A stretch of DNA of 64,000 nt from Paraspadella gotoi (lineage: Eukaryota > Chaetognatha): assembly GCA_051294375.1 (NCBI GenBank), contig CM119264.1:4677352-4741351 (forward strand), in the 5' to 3' direction. The notes below the pieces were generated by a model that made no database searches, had not been told where the DNA came from, and saw only the letters and a list, made by a program, of their open reading frames with translations. Both the position numbers and the translations under genes were made by a program. Shown here in pieces: positions 28,292-39,528 of this stretch. The stretch's first letter is position 1. Every line of letters begins with the position of its first letter.

Positions 28292-30743
28292 TCTCTCTCT
28301 CTCTCTCTCTCAAAAAGAGAGAATAAATATCTTTATCGCGATTGGAAATCGGTTTTCACTCTAGGGAAAAAATGACATTCGCGGGCTTGGACCTTTAATT
28401 TGCAGACATGTTTGCATTTTAAATTAAAGTTGAACTTGAAACGTTTACGATGAGGGATAATGACGATTATTTCTTTCGTTGTAGATAATGGCCATTTGGC
28501 ATGATCATTATAATGATGACGATAATGATGTCGAAGAAGAAGCTGATAATAATGACGATGATGAATATGATGTCTAACGATGACCAATGAAGACGATTCC
28601 ACATCCCCCGGCCCCCTCCACAGATTCTCTTTCCTCAACGCCAACCTTCCCCGGCGCTCGCCCATCTACACGTGCGGATTGACAATTCTCTCTTCTTCAT
28701 CTGCGCCCTCGTGACGACGGTCGACGGGAACAGGTGTCTATATCGGATTCGGGCAAGGTTTCTCCGTCGTCGTCGTGTCGTCGGCGTCCCATTTCACCAT
28801 CCTCCTCTTCTCCGTGTGGATCGAGCGGAGCTTCACTTGACGACGGATTGGGGAAGAGAGACGTGGCGCTGAGGAGGAGGGGATGTCGGCCGTCGCCTCC
28901 AAGGTTTGCAGAGCGAGGGGGGGAAGGGGGAAACGATCATCATATCTTATTTTGACAAGCTAACTCTCACGTTTTTTTTTTTTTTAAAAACGCTGTAAGA
29001 CTTGTAAAAGTCTGAACATGATTAAATAAAGTTGACAATTTTCATCAGACAGCTAACTCGAGTCCGACGAAAACTTTGATAGGGCTGGAGCCAGAATTCT
29101 TTGTTTCAACTAGAAAAGAGTTTAAGGGGACGAATGGAGCGGAGGCGAAAAGAGATGACAACTCCGTGACTGTAGAAACGGAGTGGATTCGTTTTCGGCT
29201 TCTACTATTAGATATCAGTGTTAGATTTTTAGTGCGTTGTCCAACCCGTTATTATGAGAGAAGTATAAGTCTAATATTAGCTGGCACACATGACTTATGG
29301 TGTTGACTATTCGTGCGATGTCATGTTTCAGTTGAGTTTGATCCACCGCGTATTTCGATCACTGAAGGCGCATTAGATGCATCAAAGTTTGACAAAACAT
29401 CTCTCTATATCCGGGCTCGACTTTCGCGCCGGCTTAAATTAAACGACGAGTATCTCGGACTCTGCTATATAGATCCTTATCTCGTACCGTCACTCTCCGG
29501 AAAAATTCAATGCAAGAAAAGAATTCTCGTCTATCGCCTTAGGCTATTAAACGGCGGGTTGATTATTTTGACAACGTGGAATACGTTATACATCGTGCAG
29601 TACGGCTGCTATATTGATATCTATTATTTCATCTACATGAAATATCGAAATTTATTCTTCATTTCTTTCCTTTAGTCTTTTGCATTATTATTTTCATATT
29701 TCGATTTTATCTGTTGAGATTTATTCCTTGTATTTGAAATGAACTGTAAGATTTAGAAATTAGCGCGTTATTATGGAAGAAGTAGTGAGAAATGGCAAAG
29801 ATAATAAAATACGCGTAAACCAAGCTAAGCGTGAACTTGATTCAAGGAAATGTTCTCTCTCTTCTCTCTCTTCTCTCTCTCTCCTTCTCTCTCCTCTCAT
29901 CTCTCTCTCCTCTCTCTCTCTTCTCTCTACTCCCTCATCAATATTCCTCCCCTCTTCTCCCCTTTTTCTCTCTCCCTCCTGTCCCTACCTCACACCCCTC
30001 CTCCCTCTTTCCCACCTCTCCCCCCTCTCTCCTCCCCCTCTCCCTCTCAGGCGACGATCCTCTCCATCATCTTCGTCGTCGCCGTCGTCGTCCTCGTCGT
30101 CGTCCCCGCTCTTCTCATTCACGCCTGTGAGACGGATTGGTCCATCCTCACCACAATCTATTACTGCGTCCTTACCTCGCGACGGCGGGGCTTGGAGACT
30201 TCGTCCCTACCAAAGGTGAAGAATGATGATGGAGATGATGTGATGATGATGATGATGAAGATGAAGATGATGATGATGATGATGATGATGATGAGTGTGA
30301 TTTAGAGATAGCATAGATACAGATCCGAGGATCACCGAATGAAATGTGATAGTATGACACGATTGTCAAATGTCCGAATGCATTATNNNNNNNNNNNNNN
30401 NNNNNNNNNNNTTGACAACGATTGTCACAATGTCGATGATTATGACAGTGATGATGAAGATTATGGCGACGACAACGAAGACATCGATGCCGAGGATGAT
30501 GATAATGATGATTATGATAATCATGATGAAGACGATGATGTCGTTAATGATAAAAACGAACGATCAATGATAATGAGAGTAACGCTGATAATGATAACCC
30601 CAACAACGCCATCTTCCTCTTCTTCTCAGGCTCAACGTGCTACGACGTCGTCATCATCGTCGTCGCCGTTTACATCGTCAACGGCGTCATGCTGACGATG
30701 TTCGTCCTCGCTAATTTCTTCGAGGTCTTCGAGATGGGAGGCG

Positions 30744-30774
<31 letters not shown>

Positions 30775-30910
30775 ACGGAAGCCGCTCAAGTCGGGCGACG
30801 AGGCGGCGGCGGCGGCTGCTGAGCCCGCCGCGGTCCAATGTGAAACTCCGGAAGATTCGACTCTCAAAGCGAAGATTCACGACTTTTATCTCACAGTTTT
30901 GGGCCGGTGA
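18179..30910 (+). CDS. TWIK-like two-pore-domain potassium channel (K2P), split by an assembly duplication; N-terminus not found
   Basis: Four exons are supported. 18179-18386 encodes the extracellular cap helix (YLEDTEDRNLRQEF, then CLSSDKLMEFVKSIELP). 19735-20026 encodes an N-glycosylation site (NAT), pore 1 with filter TTVGYGNIVPLSDSGKGF, and the next membrane helix (VGVPFTILLF). 30051-30215 encodes a membrane helix and pore 2. 30630-30910 encodes the last helix (NGVMLTMFVLANFFEVFEM), nine Asp, an Ala run, and the stop TGA. The VGYGNIVPLSD and GLGDFVP signatures fit the TWIK subgroup, which gives background K+ conductance as dimers at the plasma membrane. 30051-30215 as printed lacks one base before the filter; the copy at 265-440 keeps it, giving TYLATAGLGDFVPTK in phase with the last exon. 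The cap-to-pore-1 junction phase is not resolved because this stretch is noisy. 20490-29400 is a repeated block and not part of the gene. TM1 and the start codon were not identified. Confidence 0.8.
18680..18755 (+). repeat. Dispersed about 85-bp repeat, copy in a K2P intron
   Basis: ACCAATATAAAATTATCC, AAGCTATCTTGCCCCTGAC and GGACAGGCTTTTGGTGG match the family. The duplicated block repeats it at 27525-27605. It is followed by a small inverted repeat, GAAGGCTTCTGCCTTC. Confidence 0.65.
19338..19420. repeat. (CT)n microsatellite in a K2P intron
   Basis: CT tract about 310 bp before the pore-1 exon; the copy B equivalent is 28233-28312. Confidence 0.9.
24832..25665. mobile_element. About 830-bp A-rich insertion with internal about 150-bp tandem units
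   Basis: It is present in copy B and absent in copy A (between 16790 and 16806). It begins with a long T run. It then has three to four imperfect units containing GACTGGAAAACAAGTAAAAA (near 24982, 25119 and 25281), TTCAATAAAAACAAAAGAC and AATGTTATGAACTAATTC. There is no coding potential. It is either a polymorphic retroposed or satellite insertion, or a read-specific artefact. Confidence 0.55.
27020..28903 (+). pseudogene. Second, frame-broken copy of the K2P cap and pore-1 exons (assembly copy)
   Basis: 27020-27230 matches the cap exon at 18179-18386. 28624-28903 matches the pore-1 exon at 19735-20026. The pore-1 copy has lost the filter frame: bases between the codons for TTV and the downstream PLSDSGK are missing or altered. 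The surrounding introns align to the other copy throughout with single-base indels. I infer that this is a noisy assembly duplicate, not a decayed paralogue. In the cap exon this copy may be the better one, because it reads RGYFSELP where the other copy has indels. Confidence 0.8.
28972..29055 (-). mobile_element. Short retroposed insertion with target-site duplication
   Basis: Copy B has about 88 bp here that copy A (near 20083) lacks. The insert is flanked by AGCTAACTC on both sides and starts with a T run on the + strand (poly-A tail on the - strand). The core reads ACGCTGTAAGACTTGTAAAA. A 9-bp duplication plus poly-A is the signature of LINE-mediated retroposition. The source element is not identified. 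Confidence 0.6.
29313..29675 (+). CDS. Unrecognised 120-residue ORF between copy B and the K2P 3' exons
   Basis: An uninterrupted frame beginning MRCHVSVEFDPPRISITEG with a hydrophobic, Tyr/Ile-rich end. Part of its start overlaps sequence also present in copy A (near 20284), where the frame is not kept. It is probably intronic sequence of the K2P gene; I give no function. Confidence 0.15.
   Translation: MRCHVSVEFDPPRISITEGALDASKFDKTSLYIRARLSRRLKLNDEYLGLCYIDPYLVPSLSGKIQCKKRILVYRLRLLNGGLIILTTWNTLYIVQYGCYIDIYYFIYMKYRNLFFISFL
30387..30411. other. 25-N assembly gap inside a K2P intron
   Basis: It lies between the pore-2 exon and the last exon of the K2P gene. The copied block at 560-660 passes through this position without a gap, so the missing sequence is short and simple (GAT-rich). 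Confidence 0.99.
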
Positions 30911-31107
30911 TGATAGGAGGTTGTGATAGGGGGTGACGATCGGGGGTTGTGATTTGTGTTTTATGATAGGAGTTGTGAAAGGAGGTTGTGATAGGTATGA
31001 AGATAGGAGGTTGTGATAGGTATGATGATAGTGATGGGGGTGCGAAGGCATGAGAAAACTGCGCCGTCCGGAGTCTGGACTTCATCAGTGACATGATACG
31101 GCCTGGA

Positions 31108-31113
31108 AATAAA
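31108..31113 (+). terminator. Candidate poly(A) signal of the K2P gene
   Basis: AATAAA about 200 bp after the K2P stop codon at 30908-30910. The position suits a short 3' UTR, but no transcript supports it. Confidence 0.4.
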
Positions 31114-33479
31114 CGTTAAAGCGTTGTCACTGCAACGCCTTATCGTTATCGCAACCTTATCACAACCTTAGATGAGCGTCTGATATCTTTACCCAATCGA
31201 ACGTTTTAATTTGATTATCGTTTATATATTAATCGCGCGAGAGAAAGTTGAAAGTTTAAATCACTTTTCAGTGAATGTCTCTCTAACTTTCTCGTTTAAA
31301 CCCAGTTTTTTTAGATATATAGAAATTCTCACTGCATTACATTTTATACTTGCTCAAAATACATGCTTAAAAACCTTTTATTTTTATGACGCGTCCTTTC
31401 GCAGAAACTTTTCAGAGTAGAGCTATGAGCTGTTTTTAGTTGTGCCGCGAGTTCTCGCTGAGCAACTTCATAAGTCACTTTTCGGTCGGTCTGTCATTCG
31501 GTCTTTATGTCTGTCCGTCGGTCTGTCCCACTTACGTTAAAAATGCTCATAACTTTCATATAGTTGGTTGCTCATTTGTTTAGACAGGAAAAACCTGAAA
31601 TCGAAGGGACTGCTAGCGCCGCCTTCAGGAAACCCTAAAACTATAAGAAATAAAAGGCCAAATTTCGATGCAAGGGCAAAGAAAGTTTTTTAGTTTTGTC
31701 ATTTCATGGGAAAATAAAGTCACATTGGAATCACAGTTCTTGTTTTTTTTTTTTAAATAAAGAAAGAACATTTTCCTCCTTAATTTTTCAATTTCCCCCC
31801 CCCCCCGGACTTGTTTTTGTATCGAAAAACGTTTTCTGCTATTGGAACCGAACCTCCATTTCGCTCCGATCTCTTTTGTTTTTCTTTTCCTTTTTCCTTT
31901 TCCTCTTCTCTCTTTTTCTCTCTTTTTCCTTTTCCTTCCGACCGTTCTTGTTTTCCTTTTCTTTTTTCTTTTTCCTTTTCGCTCCGATCTTTTTGGTTTT
32001 CCTTTTCCTTTTTCGATTTTTTTTTTTTAGTACCTTTTTTATTTATTTTTTTAAATGTTATGAGCGCAGGAAAAAAAACAAATGGTTTAATCATAGAGAT
32101 TAACCTTTTTTAGTTTGCAAAGCAAAATTACACTTTGAGTATAAATTTATCACTTTTTTGCTTTTTAAGATTAAACTTAAACAATTCTTAACAAAATATA
32201 ATTTGTTTTCTTTTCTTTTATTTTATTATCTTTTTTTTCAATTGTCTATACTTCCAAAATTATATGCTCCGTCAGTTTTGTTTCCCTCTTTCATCCTCCA
32301 GGGAAAAAGAAAGGTTCGAATTCCATCAAAACCGATAAAAGCAAAAGAAAGCAAAAGAAGCTAAAAAAAGCAAAAGTGCATCTTTCTTAAAAAAGGGGGA
32401 AAAGGAGGAAAAGCAATAATGTTTCCTGGCGCCAGATCTGTCTTTGGGAGAGTGATCTGTCTGAAGGGAGATAGACAGCTTGGGATCAAGACAAAGGCGA
32501 GCGAATGAACTATGTAGATTGCTATTTAAAATGTGTTCTGAGAGAAGGTTATTGTTATAGGAAAATAAATCAAATAAATACAATCATTTATCATCTGTTA
32601 ATAATATGTTTATTATAAATAGTCGACGAAAAAGGTTAAAACTTCCAGCCAATGGCCATTCGCCCAATATTGCGCTTTTGTTTCCCTTTTCTCTACTTGA
32701 TTCACCGAGGGGCTGATTCCCAGTCACGTTCACAAACTCACGCTGCTTCACTCCTTCTCTCCAACATCACAAGCGGTGAGAGAGAGTGAGAGTGCAACGT
32801 CAAGTACGACGATAGGGAATATTGATAGACTTATTGAAGGTTGAAAAGGGTTGTTGTGTACTCTTGTAGTAAATCGCTAGAAATACGTTTCATTCGTTTA
32901 ACTATATTAGTACAATAATCAAAGAATACAGGGTGATTCACAAAAGCTAATATAGAATGGCTGTGAAAGAACATGACGCGAGCAGTTTATAGTTCGTTGC
33001 ACACAAGGTCCCGAAATGGGCCGATCGGGTTGTAGTCCGGTGAGTAAGACGCCCCGTCACGCTTTCTTATGGGAATCAGCAGGGCGAGAACCCCAGTCCT
33101 TTAGTTTGGGAGGAGCTCGCGCTACCTCCCCCGCCATAGGTACTGCTGATCCTCGGCCGAGTAGCGGGGTATGAAATACTCCCGCTACTTTGCACTTTTG
33201 TATGGACATGACTGTATGTTTAGTGTGTTTAGTGTGTTTACTGTTTACCTATACGTCCCTCTTCAACCATTTGGGAAATTTGGATGTAATAAATACGTAA
33301 ATCGCGTTATGAACTTGCTACAGACTTTCAACTTAAACCTAGCCTCGCATTTCGCCATAGGTTTTGGTAACGGGCTTTTTGCTTATGACCTCAGAATTAG
33401 CAGCGAACCCTTGACCCAGCCGATCAAGCAGCAATATCCAGCGCCCAGGACCTGCAAGATCACGTTGACAGCAATGGCG

Positions 33480-33502
33480 GCGACGACGACGACGACGACG
33501 AG

Positions 33503-33548
<46 letters not shown>
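33480..33548. repeat. (GAC)n microsatellite
   Basis: About 22 GAC units with one interruption. The copy at 3925-3978 is shorter and interrupted. Other noncoding GAC/GTC tracts lie at 17471-17505, 24533-24572, 26340-26362, 39266-39298, 53684-53700 and 57866-57893. Confidence 0.9.
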
Positions 33549-33550
<2 letters not shown>

Positions 33551-34930
33551 AAGAAAAAAGAGCAATAACATGATCACGTGATAAATTCGCGAGTGAACCG
33601 ATCAAACAAAAGAAGGACGTAATCTAAAACGAGCGGACGACGACCAGAACGACGACGACGCGGCACAGTGAATTCGGTGATTCTGCTCCACAGTGGAAAC
33701 TATTTTTTAGCTTTTTTGCGGGTACAATTATTTGAACATTGTGTGTTTTAATGAACTTTGTTTTTTCTTTCAAACATAAATCAAGTGAAAACTCAAAACT
33801 TTCAAAATCTCAACTGATTTCTAAAGGTGCCCAAGTTACAAAGAGAAAATACTACGTAAAAGAAAACTAATAGAAAATCATGAAATTTCCTATTTGAGGA
33901 TTATTAATTATTTTTTTTAAGTCTCTTTGTATTTTTTTTTTTGTTTGTTTGTTATAAGTACGATTGTCTAGTCTGCAACATCGCAAACGTACTCGATTGT
34001 GCGTGCGTGGGAGTGAGTGTAGCTAAAATAGATCAACATGGTTTTTTTTTTCTCTCCCTAAGATTCGTGGTTCGTCGATGGGATGAAGAGTTATTAAAAT
34101 CGGCGCCAGACTCAAGATCGCGTTGACTGATGAGAAACAGAAACACCACTTTTTTTCTCTTCTTTCATTTTTTTTCTCTCCTTTCTTTTTTTATGTTTTT
34201 TTTTTTCGTTTTATTACTTTTTTTGAATTTTCCCGCCTTCTAGTGGAAGTAGAAACTCGTTTTTTCTTCGCTTCTCAACATTTGGATTATTTTATAGAGG
34301 AAAAAAAAACCCAAAATATGGAGCAAACGATTTTTAAACTCGAAAAACGCAGGTGGATGAACATTTTATTCGGATTTATGCATTTGTGATTAATTTTTGT
34401 CACTGAAACTTAAAGTGTGAATTATTTCTCGAACATCAAAATGTGCATGATACATGCACAATGCACTTTAGATTTTCATCCAATTTATTGTACTCTGGCG
34501 TTTAGGTCATTGACTTACTAAGTAATTGACTTATGGCCAGAAGAAAGCATGTGTCAAGCCTAAGATCTTTTTCGGGAGTTTTTAATGTATTTAATGTGAT
34601 ATAATGTGGTTTTTATTTTATATCGATTTCTTCGTCGTAAAAGATATGTAAATATAAACGTAGTTTTCGAGTTTTCATATGAAAATAAAAGAAGTTTTTT
34701 TTTCTCCTTGCAGACGTTTAATCTTTTAATTTACATTATCAGAAATTAAAAAGATAGCCAAAGATTATAACAAAAACTTGATAATAACAGACCGACCGAT
34801 ATTTAGTCGCAACAGCAGCCGCGGCTACAAACGAGTACAACGAAAGCGATGGACTAATGGGTTCGGTTTTTATCGAAGTAATAAGTGAAAAAGTTCCGCA
34901 TCTGTTTCACATCGAAATTATTTTTTTTTA

Positions 34931-34959
34931 GTCGGATCTGCTTATTAGCAGATCCCGAC
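34931..34959. repeat. Short perfect hairpin
   Basis: GTCGGATCTGCT, a TATT loop, then AGCAGATCC and GAC with one extra C. The stem is 12 bp. The copied block shows a damaged version near 5421. It precedes the (GTCC)n-containing repeat and may be its boundary. Confidence 0.6.
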
Positions 34960-35139
34960 TCTATAATTCACTTTGTCTGTCCGCCCCCTCAATATTCTCG
35001 GGAACATACTTATATCATGTCAGAACATTGAATTATGATAAATTATGCAAAAAAAACTACGTCCGTTCGTCCGTCCGTCCGTCCATCCCTCTGTCCGTCC
35101 ATCCCTCCGTCTGTCTCACCTTAGCAAAAAACACCAATT

Positions 35140-35420
35140 ACTCGTGATTGGATGGATTGGAATGAAATTTTGTGTGTGTGGGTAGGGAAGTGTGTGATTT
35201 AGCTGAATATGAAGTTTCGATGGAATCGGCCAAGTGAAAAAAAGTTTAAATGAGAAAAACAAAAAAATATTTCACTATTTGAATACCAATTACTCATGAG
35301 TGGATGGGCCGATTAACCTGAAATTATATATGTGGGTAGGAAAGTGTGTGATTGAGCTGGAAATCAAGTTTCGATGGAATCGTTTGAGTGGAAATGAGTT
35401 TAAATGGAAAAAACAAAAAA
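35140..35420. repeat. Two-unit direct repeat, about 150 bp each
   Basis: Both units share GTAGGGAAGTGTGTGATT-like, AGTTTCGATGGAATCG and GAGTTTAAATG words followed by AAAAACAAAAAA. The pair also appears in the copied block at about 5645-5935. It is preceded by the (GTCC)n stretch. Confidence 0.7.
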
Positions 35421-37296
35421 CCTGTTTCAATAATTGATTATGCTTCTTTTTCTTTTTATATTAAATGTAAATGCAAGATGTATTAATTAATCAGTTACTT
35501 AATCAATTCGTCAATTAATTAATCAATAAATAATTAATCAGTCAATCAATCAAAACAAATATTTCGGATCAAAAATTAATCAAATTAATTAATTAATTAC
35601 CGATAATGATCGTGGGCAGATCCGACATTGTTTGCTCAAACTTGTTAATCTACTTATTTATACGTGATTTTTTTTTAATCTGTAAATAATTGATCTAATG
35701 AATACATGAGATGATGAGACGCTTCATTCTCTCTTTTTGATCTTTCGAGAGGGAAAGATTTTTGTTCTTAAACTTTTAAAATTGTTAATCGAATCAACAA
35801 TGATTCTCATTGTTGAACATTACAAATATTTAATGATAAATTTTTTAAACTCAAATTGTCGGTTATCGAACTTACGACTTACGACTTACTTCGAAATCTG
35901 TCAAAAATTTTTTTCCATACTTATCTCAATAAATTTTCCGTCAAAATGTCCTTATGTCTCGATCGTTGCGCCGTATTTTATGAGAGCGGGAGAAAATGGA
36001 AGTTATAAAAAACAAGCGCTTCAGAAACATTATTAATATAAAGAATATCTTAATAAACAATTCCGTGCTTATTAATGTTTCAAATGGTAAGTTAGGAAAT
36101 AAAATAGGGTTAAAATGTGATCTTTCCGAACCAAATTCAAGAAATATAAGTAAAAACAACCTAGGCGATTTCGACTGGATGATAAATCAAGAACATGCGG
36201 CCGGATATGGGAAAAAAGAACGTGTCATTGTTTTACCTCCTAACTTTTAAAATTTAAAATTTTTTACTGTTCGAATGCCTCTGGAAATTGTTTTCGATGA
36301 CGCCTTTTAACTTTTTATCTTAATCTTATTCATGAAAAGGAGAGTTGTTTCAGCGTGTTGGAGCTGCGGATTCTCTTTACCCTCGTGTTTAAGTACAACG
36401 TTTTCTTATCAATATTTACTACGAAATAAAAACGACAAAGTACTTTTCTCGCGACATTTTTACAGATGAAAACGATGCAAAGATTCGCTACTCGAAATTA
36501 TCGTTTTTTAAAATTGTTTTATCCAAAACAATCGAATCTAAAAAACTTGAAAAATCATTTTCGGCTTTGATTTCAAAAGTCAACTGGCGAGAGAGAAGAG
36601 TCACGGAGGTTTCTTTAATCTTTCTTTTTTCACTGTGAAAATTATTTATCTCGTGACACAAAAAAAATTCAAGAAAAATCTCAGATAAAAATGGCAGATT
36701 CTTCCAATGAAAGAATCGTGAAAAGGAGAACTAAGTCGGATCCTACTGGCCCGGGTAAGTTCACACGGTTGTGATATAGATGTTATTCGTGATCCCAATA
36801 TTTTATGATACAAATAAATTTTCTCAATTTACGACAGTAGATATTTTACGTATATCGTTTTCTGCTGTGACTAAAAAAAATATATATCTTATGTAATGTG
36901 GAATTAAAGCCAAAAATTAAAATTCTAACGCTGCAAACGAATTCGACTTTTGTAGATAAAATCTTTTACTATTTTCAAACGGACAATATTTTTTATATTC
37001 TGGAGATTTTACAGTTTGACTATTTTAATAGTTGCAATATCAGTGCATTTTGCATTTTTATGGGTGAAAAACTCTTGATAAAATTTTTTTTTTTTTTACA
37101 TTTTTTTAATATTTTTTGCCATAAAATGAATGTGAGCTCGACAGTTTTTTTCAATTAGAAACTTTATCGCAGTTACAATTTCCTTAATACAACTAAACTA
37201 AATCATTCATGATCTTATTCGCCCAGAAGATAATCGTGTGGAGATTCCTCATATATTACAGGGTGCAACCTAAGAAGTTTCGGCTCCGAACTTCCA

Positions 37297-37408
37297 ATGT
37301 CGGACACACTGTATTACATCCCCGTAATGGCGAGATTGTCGGACGCTTCCTCCAAAGATTCTGGTCTTCCTGTGGAAGGTGAACCATCTCTCTCTTTTCT
37401 TCTCTCTC

Positions 37409-37453
<45 letters not shown>

Positions 37454-37487
37454 ATTTCCCATCTCCCATCTTATTCCTTTCCCCAAA

Positions 37488-37538
<51 letters not shown>

Positions 37539-37578
37539 ATTTCCCATCTCCATCTCATTCCTTTCCCCAAATCACACA

Positions 37579-37614
<36 letters not shown>

Positions 37615-39463
37615 CTCTCTCTCTCTCTCTCTCATTTCCCATCCCTTCCTTTCCCCAAAATTCAGCGAATCGACGAAGCGACGACGACGACGATGACGAT
37701 GACGACATCAACGGCGCCAAAAGTGACGCCCGCGTCAAACGATCAAACTCTCGACGACAATCCTTCCTTTACTGGTGAGCCTTCGGTGTTGATGTTGTGG
37801 ATGTTTTAGTGGATGTTGTGGATGTTCTGGTGGATAGTTTCTTTTTTAATACAGTAGATGTTTAGTGGAAGTTGTGAATTTTTTTGTTTTATATGAAATT
37901 GGTACAACCAATATAAAAATTATTCATTCATTTAATAAATAAGCTATCTTGCCCCTGACTTTGGACAGGCTTTGGTAGTTTAAGGCTTCCATATGTTTTT
38001 GTGGATGTTGTAGATATTTTTTGGGATGTTTCAGATGTTTTATCGATGTTGTTCATGTTCTTGATCATGTTCTTCCGCAATGATAGAATCCGTGAGATGT
38101 TTTTGTGAATACTGAAGATGTTGTTGTCGTTGTCGTTCTTCTTGTCATTCTGAAGTCGTCGTCGTTGTCATTGACGAGAGATAAACCCTTACCTTCAGAC
38201 TCACCCTTTCTCCTTATCTTCAGGCAAGAGTCTTGGGTGATGGTTCCGGACGACAAACCCAACGAGGCTTTGCTCACTCCCTTCGCTCAACTTCTGCTCA
38301 AATTACAAAACATCAGAACTAATTTCATCAAAATCACAGGTTTGAACTTGTAACGCGTGTTTGTTGAAATAGACATGTTACAAGAGGATGAAAAAGGTTG
38401 AAAAGGAAATCGTCTAACGAAAAATATCTTTTATTTTGATTTTTTATAAAGGTTTAACTATATAATCTATATCATTTAATGTTATATATATTGCTTTTTT
38501 AAATTTTTTTTTACATATATTATATCTAATAATTCATTTTTGGGAAGGGAGGTCAGTGTTGTTTTCTTGAAATAGAGGGAGCAACTATACAACACAAGGT
38601 TAGAGTACTATCTGTCCTAGTTTTCTAATAGATATCATATATCATTCCTGTTAGAAAGTCATGAACGAGAATTCATAATATCTCAGAGGCTGAACAGAAG
38701 GGGGTGGGAATGGATAATTTGAGGGGGAACCAAGGTTTTTGTTTTTTTTATATCATTAGGGATAAGACTACAAAGTAGAATCATATGTACTGATAGAGAT
38801 ACATATTGGGGAAAGGTTTATAGGGGCACCCTTATATCATGAACATAATTTTAGAATAAGTTTATATTATTATTATTATTATATATTTATATTACATTTA
38901 TCCTAGTTTTTAATTATTTCTTTTTTGATTTGATGACAAGCTTAAAAATCTAGAATCTCCTCGTACTTGACTTTGACATTACTATAATTTTAAAACAAAT
39001 ATTATGATATTATGATAAGTTGCCTCTTATTTATTCACTCGGAATTCTACACACTGCACAAATTCCCCAAAACCGTTTCCAAGTTTCTCTGAATATCATA
39101 ACTTTCTATCGCTTCCTATCGGTTGTGATCATTTGCCATCAAAATTTTTACTCGTTTCGATTTAACAAAAGTTAATAACTAAACTTTTAGATTTACAATA
39201 CTAGCTCGGTATTCAGATCGAAAGCGGATGAGACCGGATTTCAATTCTTTTTCACTCTTCTTCTTTTTCGTCGTCGTCGTCGTCGTCGTCGTCGTCTGAA
39301 CAAAGTTTCTTCGCGACTTAAATTTTGATTCTCGAGGCAAAAAAAAATTTAAAAAAATTCAAGTTTAACAATAATTAAAGATCGAAAAACTACAGTTGCG
39401 TCGATAAAAACTAAGAACTAATCCAGATAATTATTTCAATCATTACCTGAATCGCTTTCTGCC

Positions 39464-39528
<65 letters not shown>

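Larger units (their letters stand above)
20490..29400. repeat. Large direct repeat, copy B (matches 12680-20400)
   Basis: Same order and orientation as copy A, with scattered single-base indels. It differs from A by two larger insertions: about 830 bp at 24832-25665 and about 88 bp at 28972-29055. It also has a divergent end after 29200. The K2P pore-1 exon is broken here. The two copies are adjacent and both lie between gaps, which fits two unmerged reads or haplotypes at one locus. Confidence 0.85.
30911..37296. other. Intergenic region between K2P and PDE4
   Basis: AT-rich sequence with a (GTCC)n-like stretch (35059-35115), a hairpin (34931-34959), a (GAC)n tract (33480-33548) and a two-unit direct repeat (35140-35420). 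I see no gene. The region is repeated, noisily, at 1120-7867. Confidence 0.7.
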
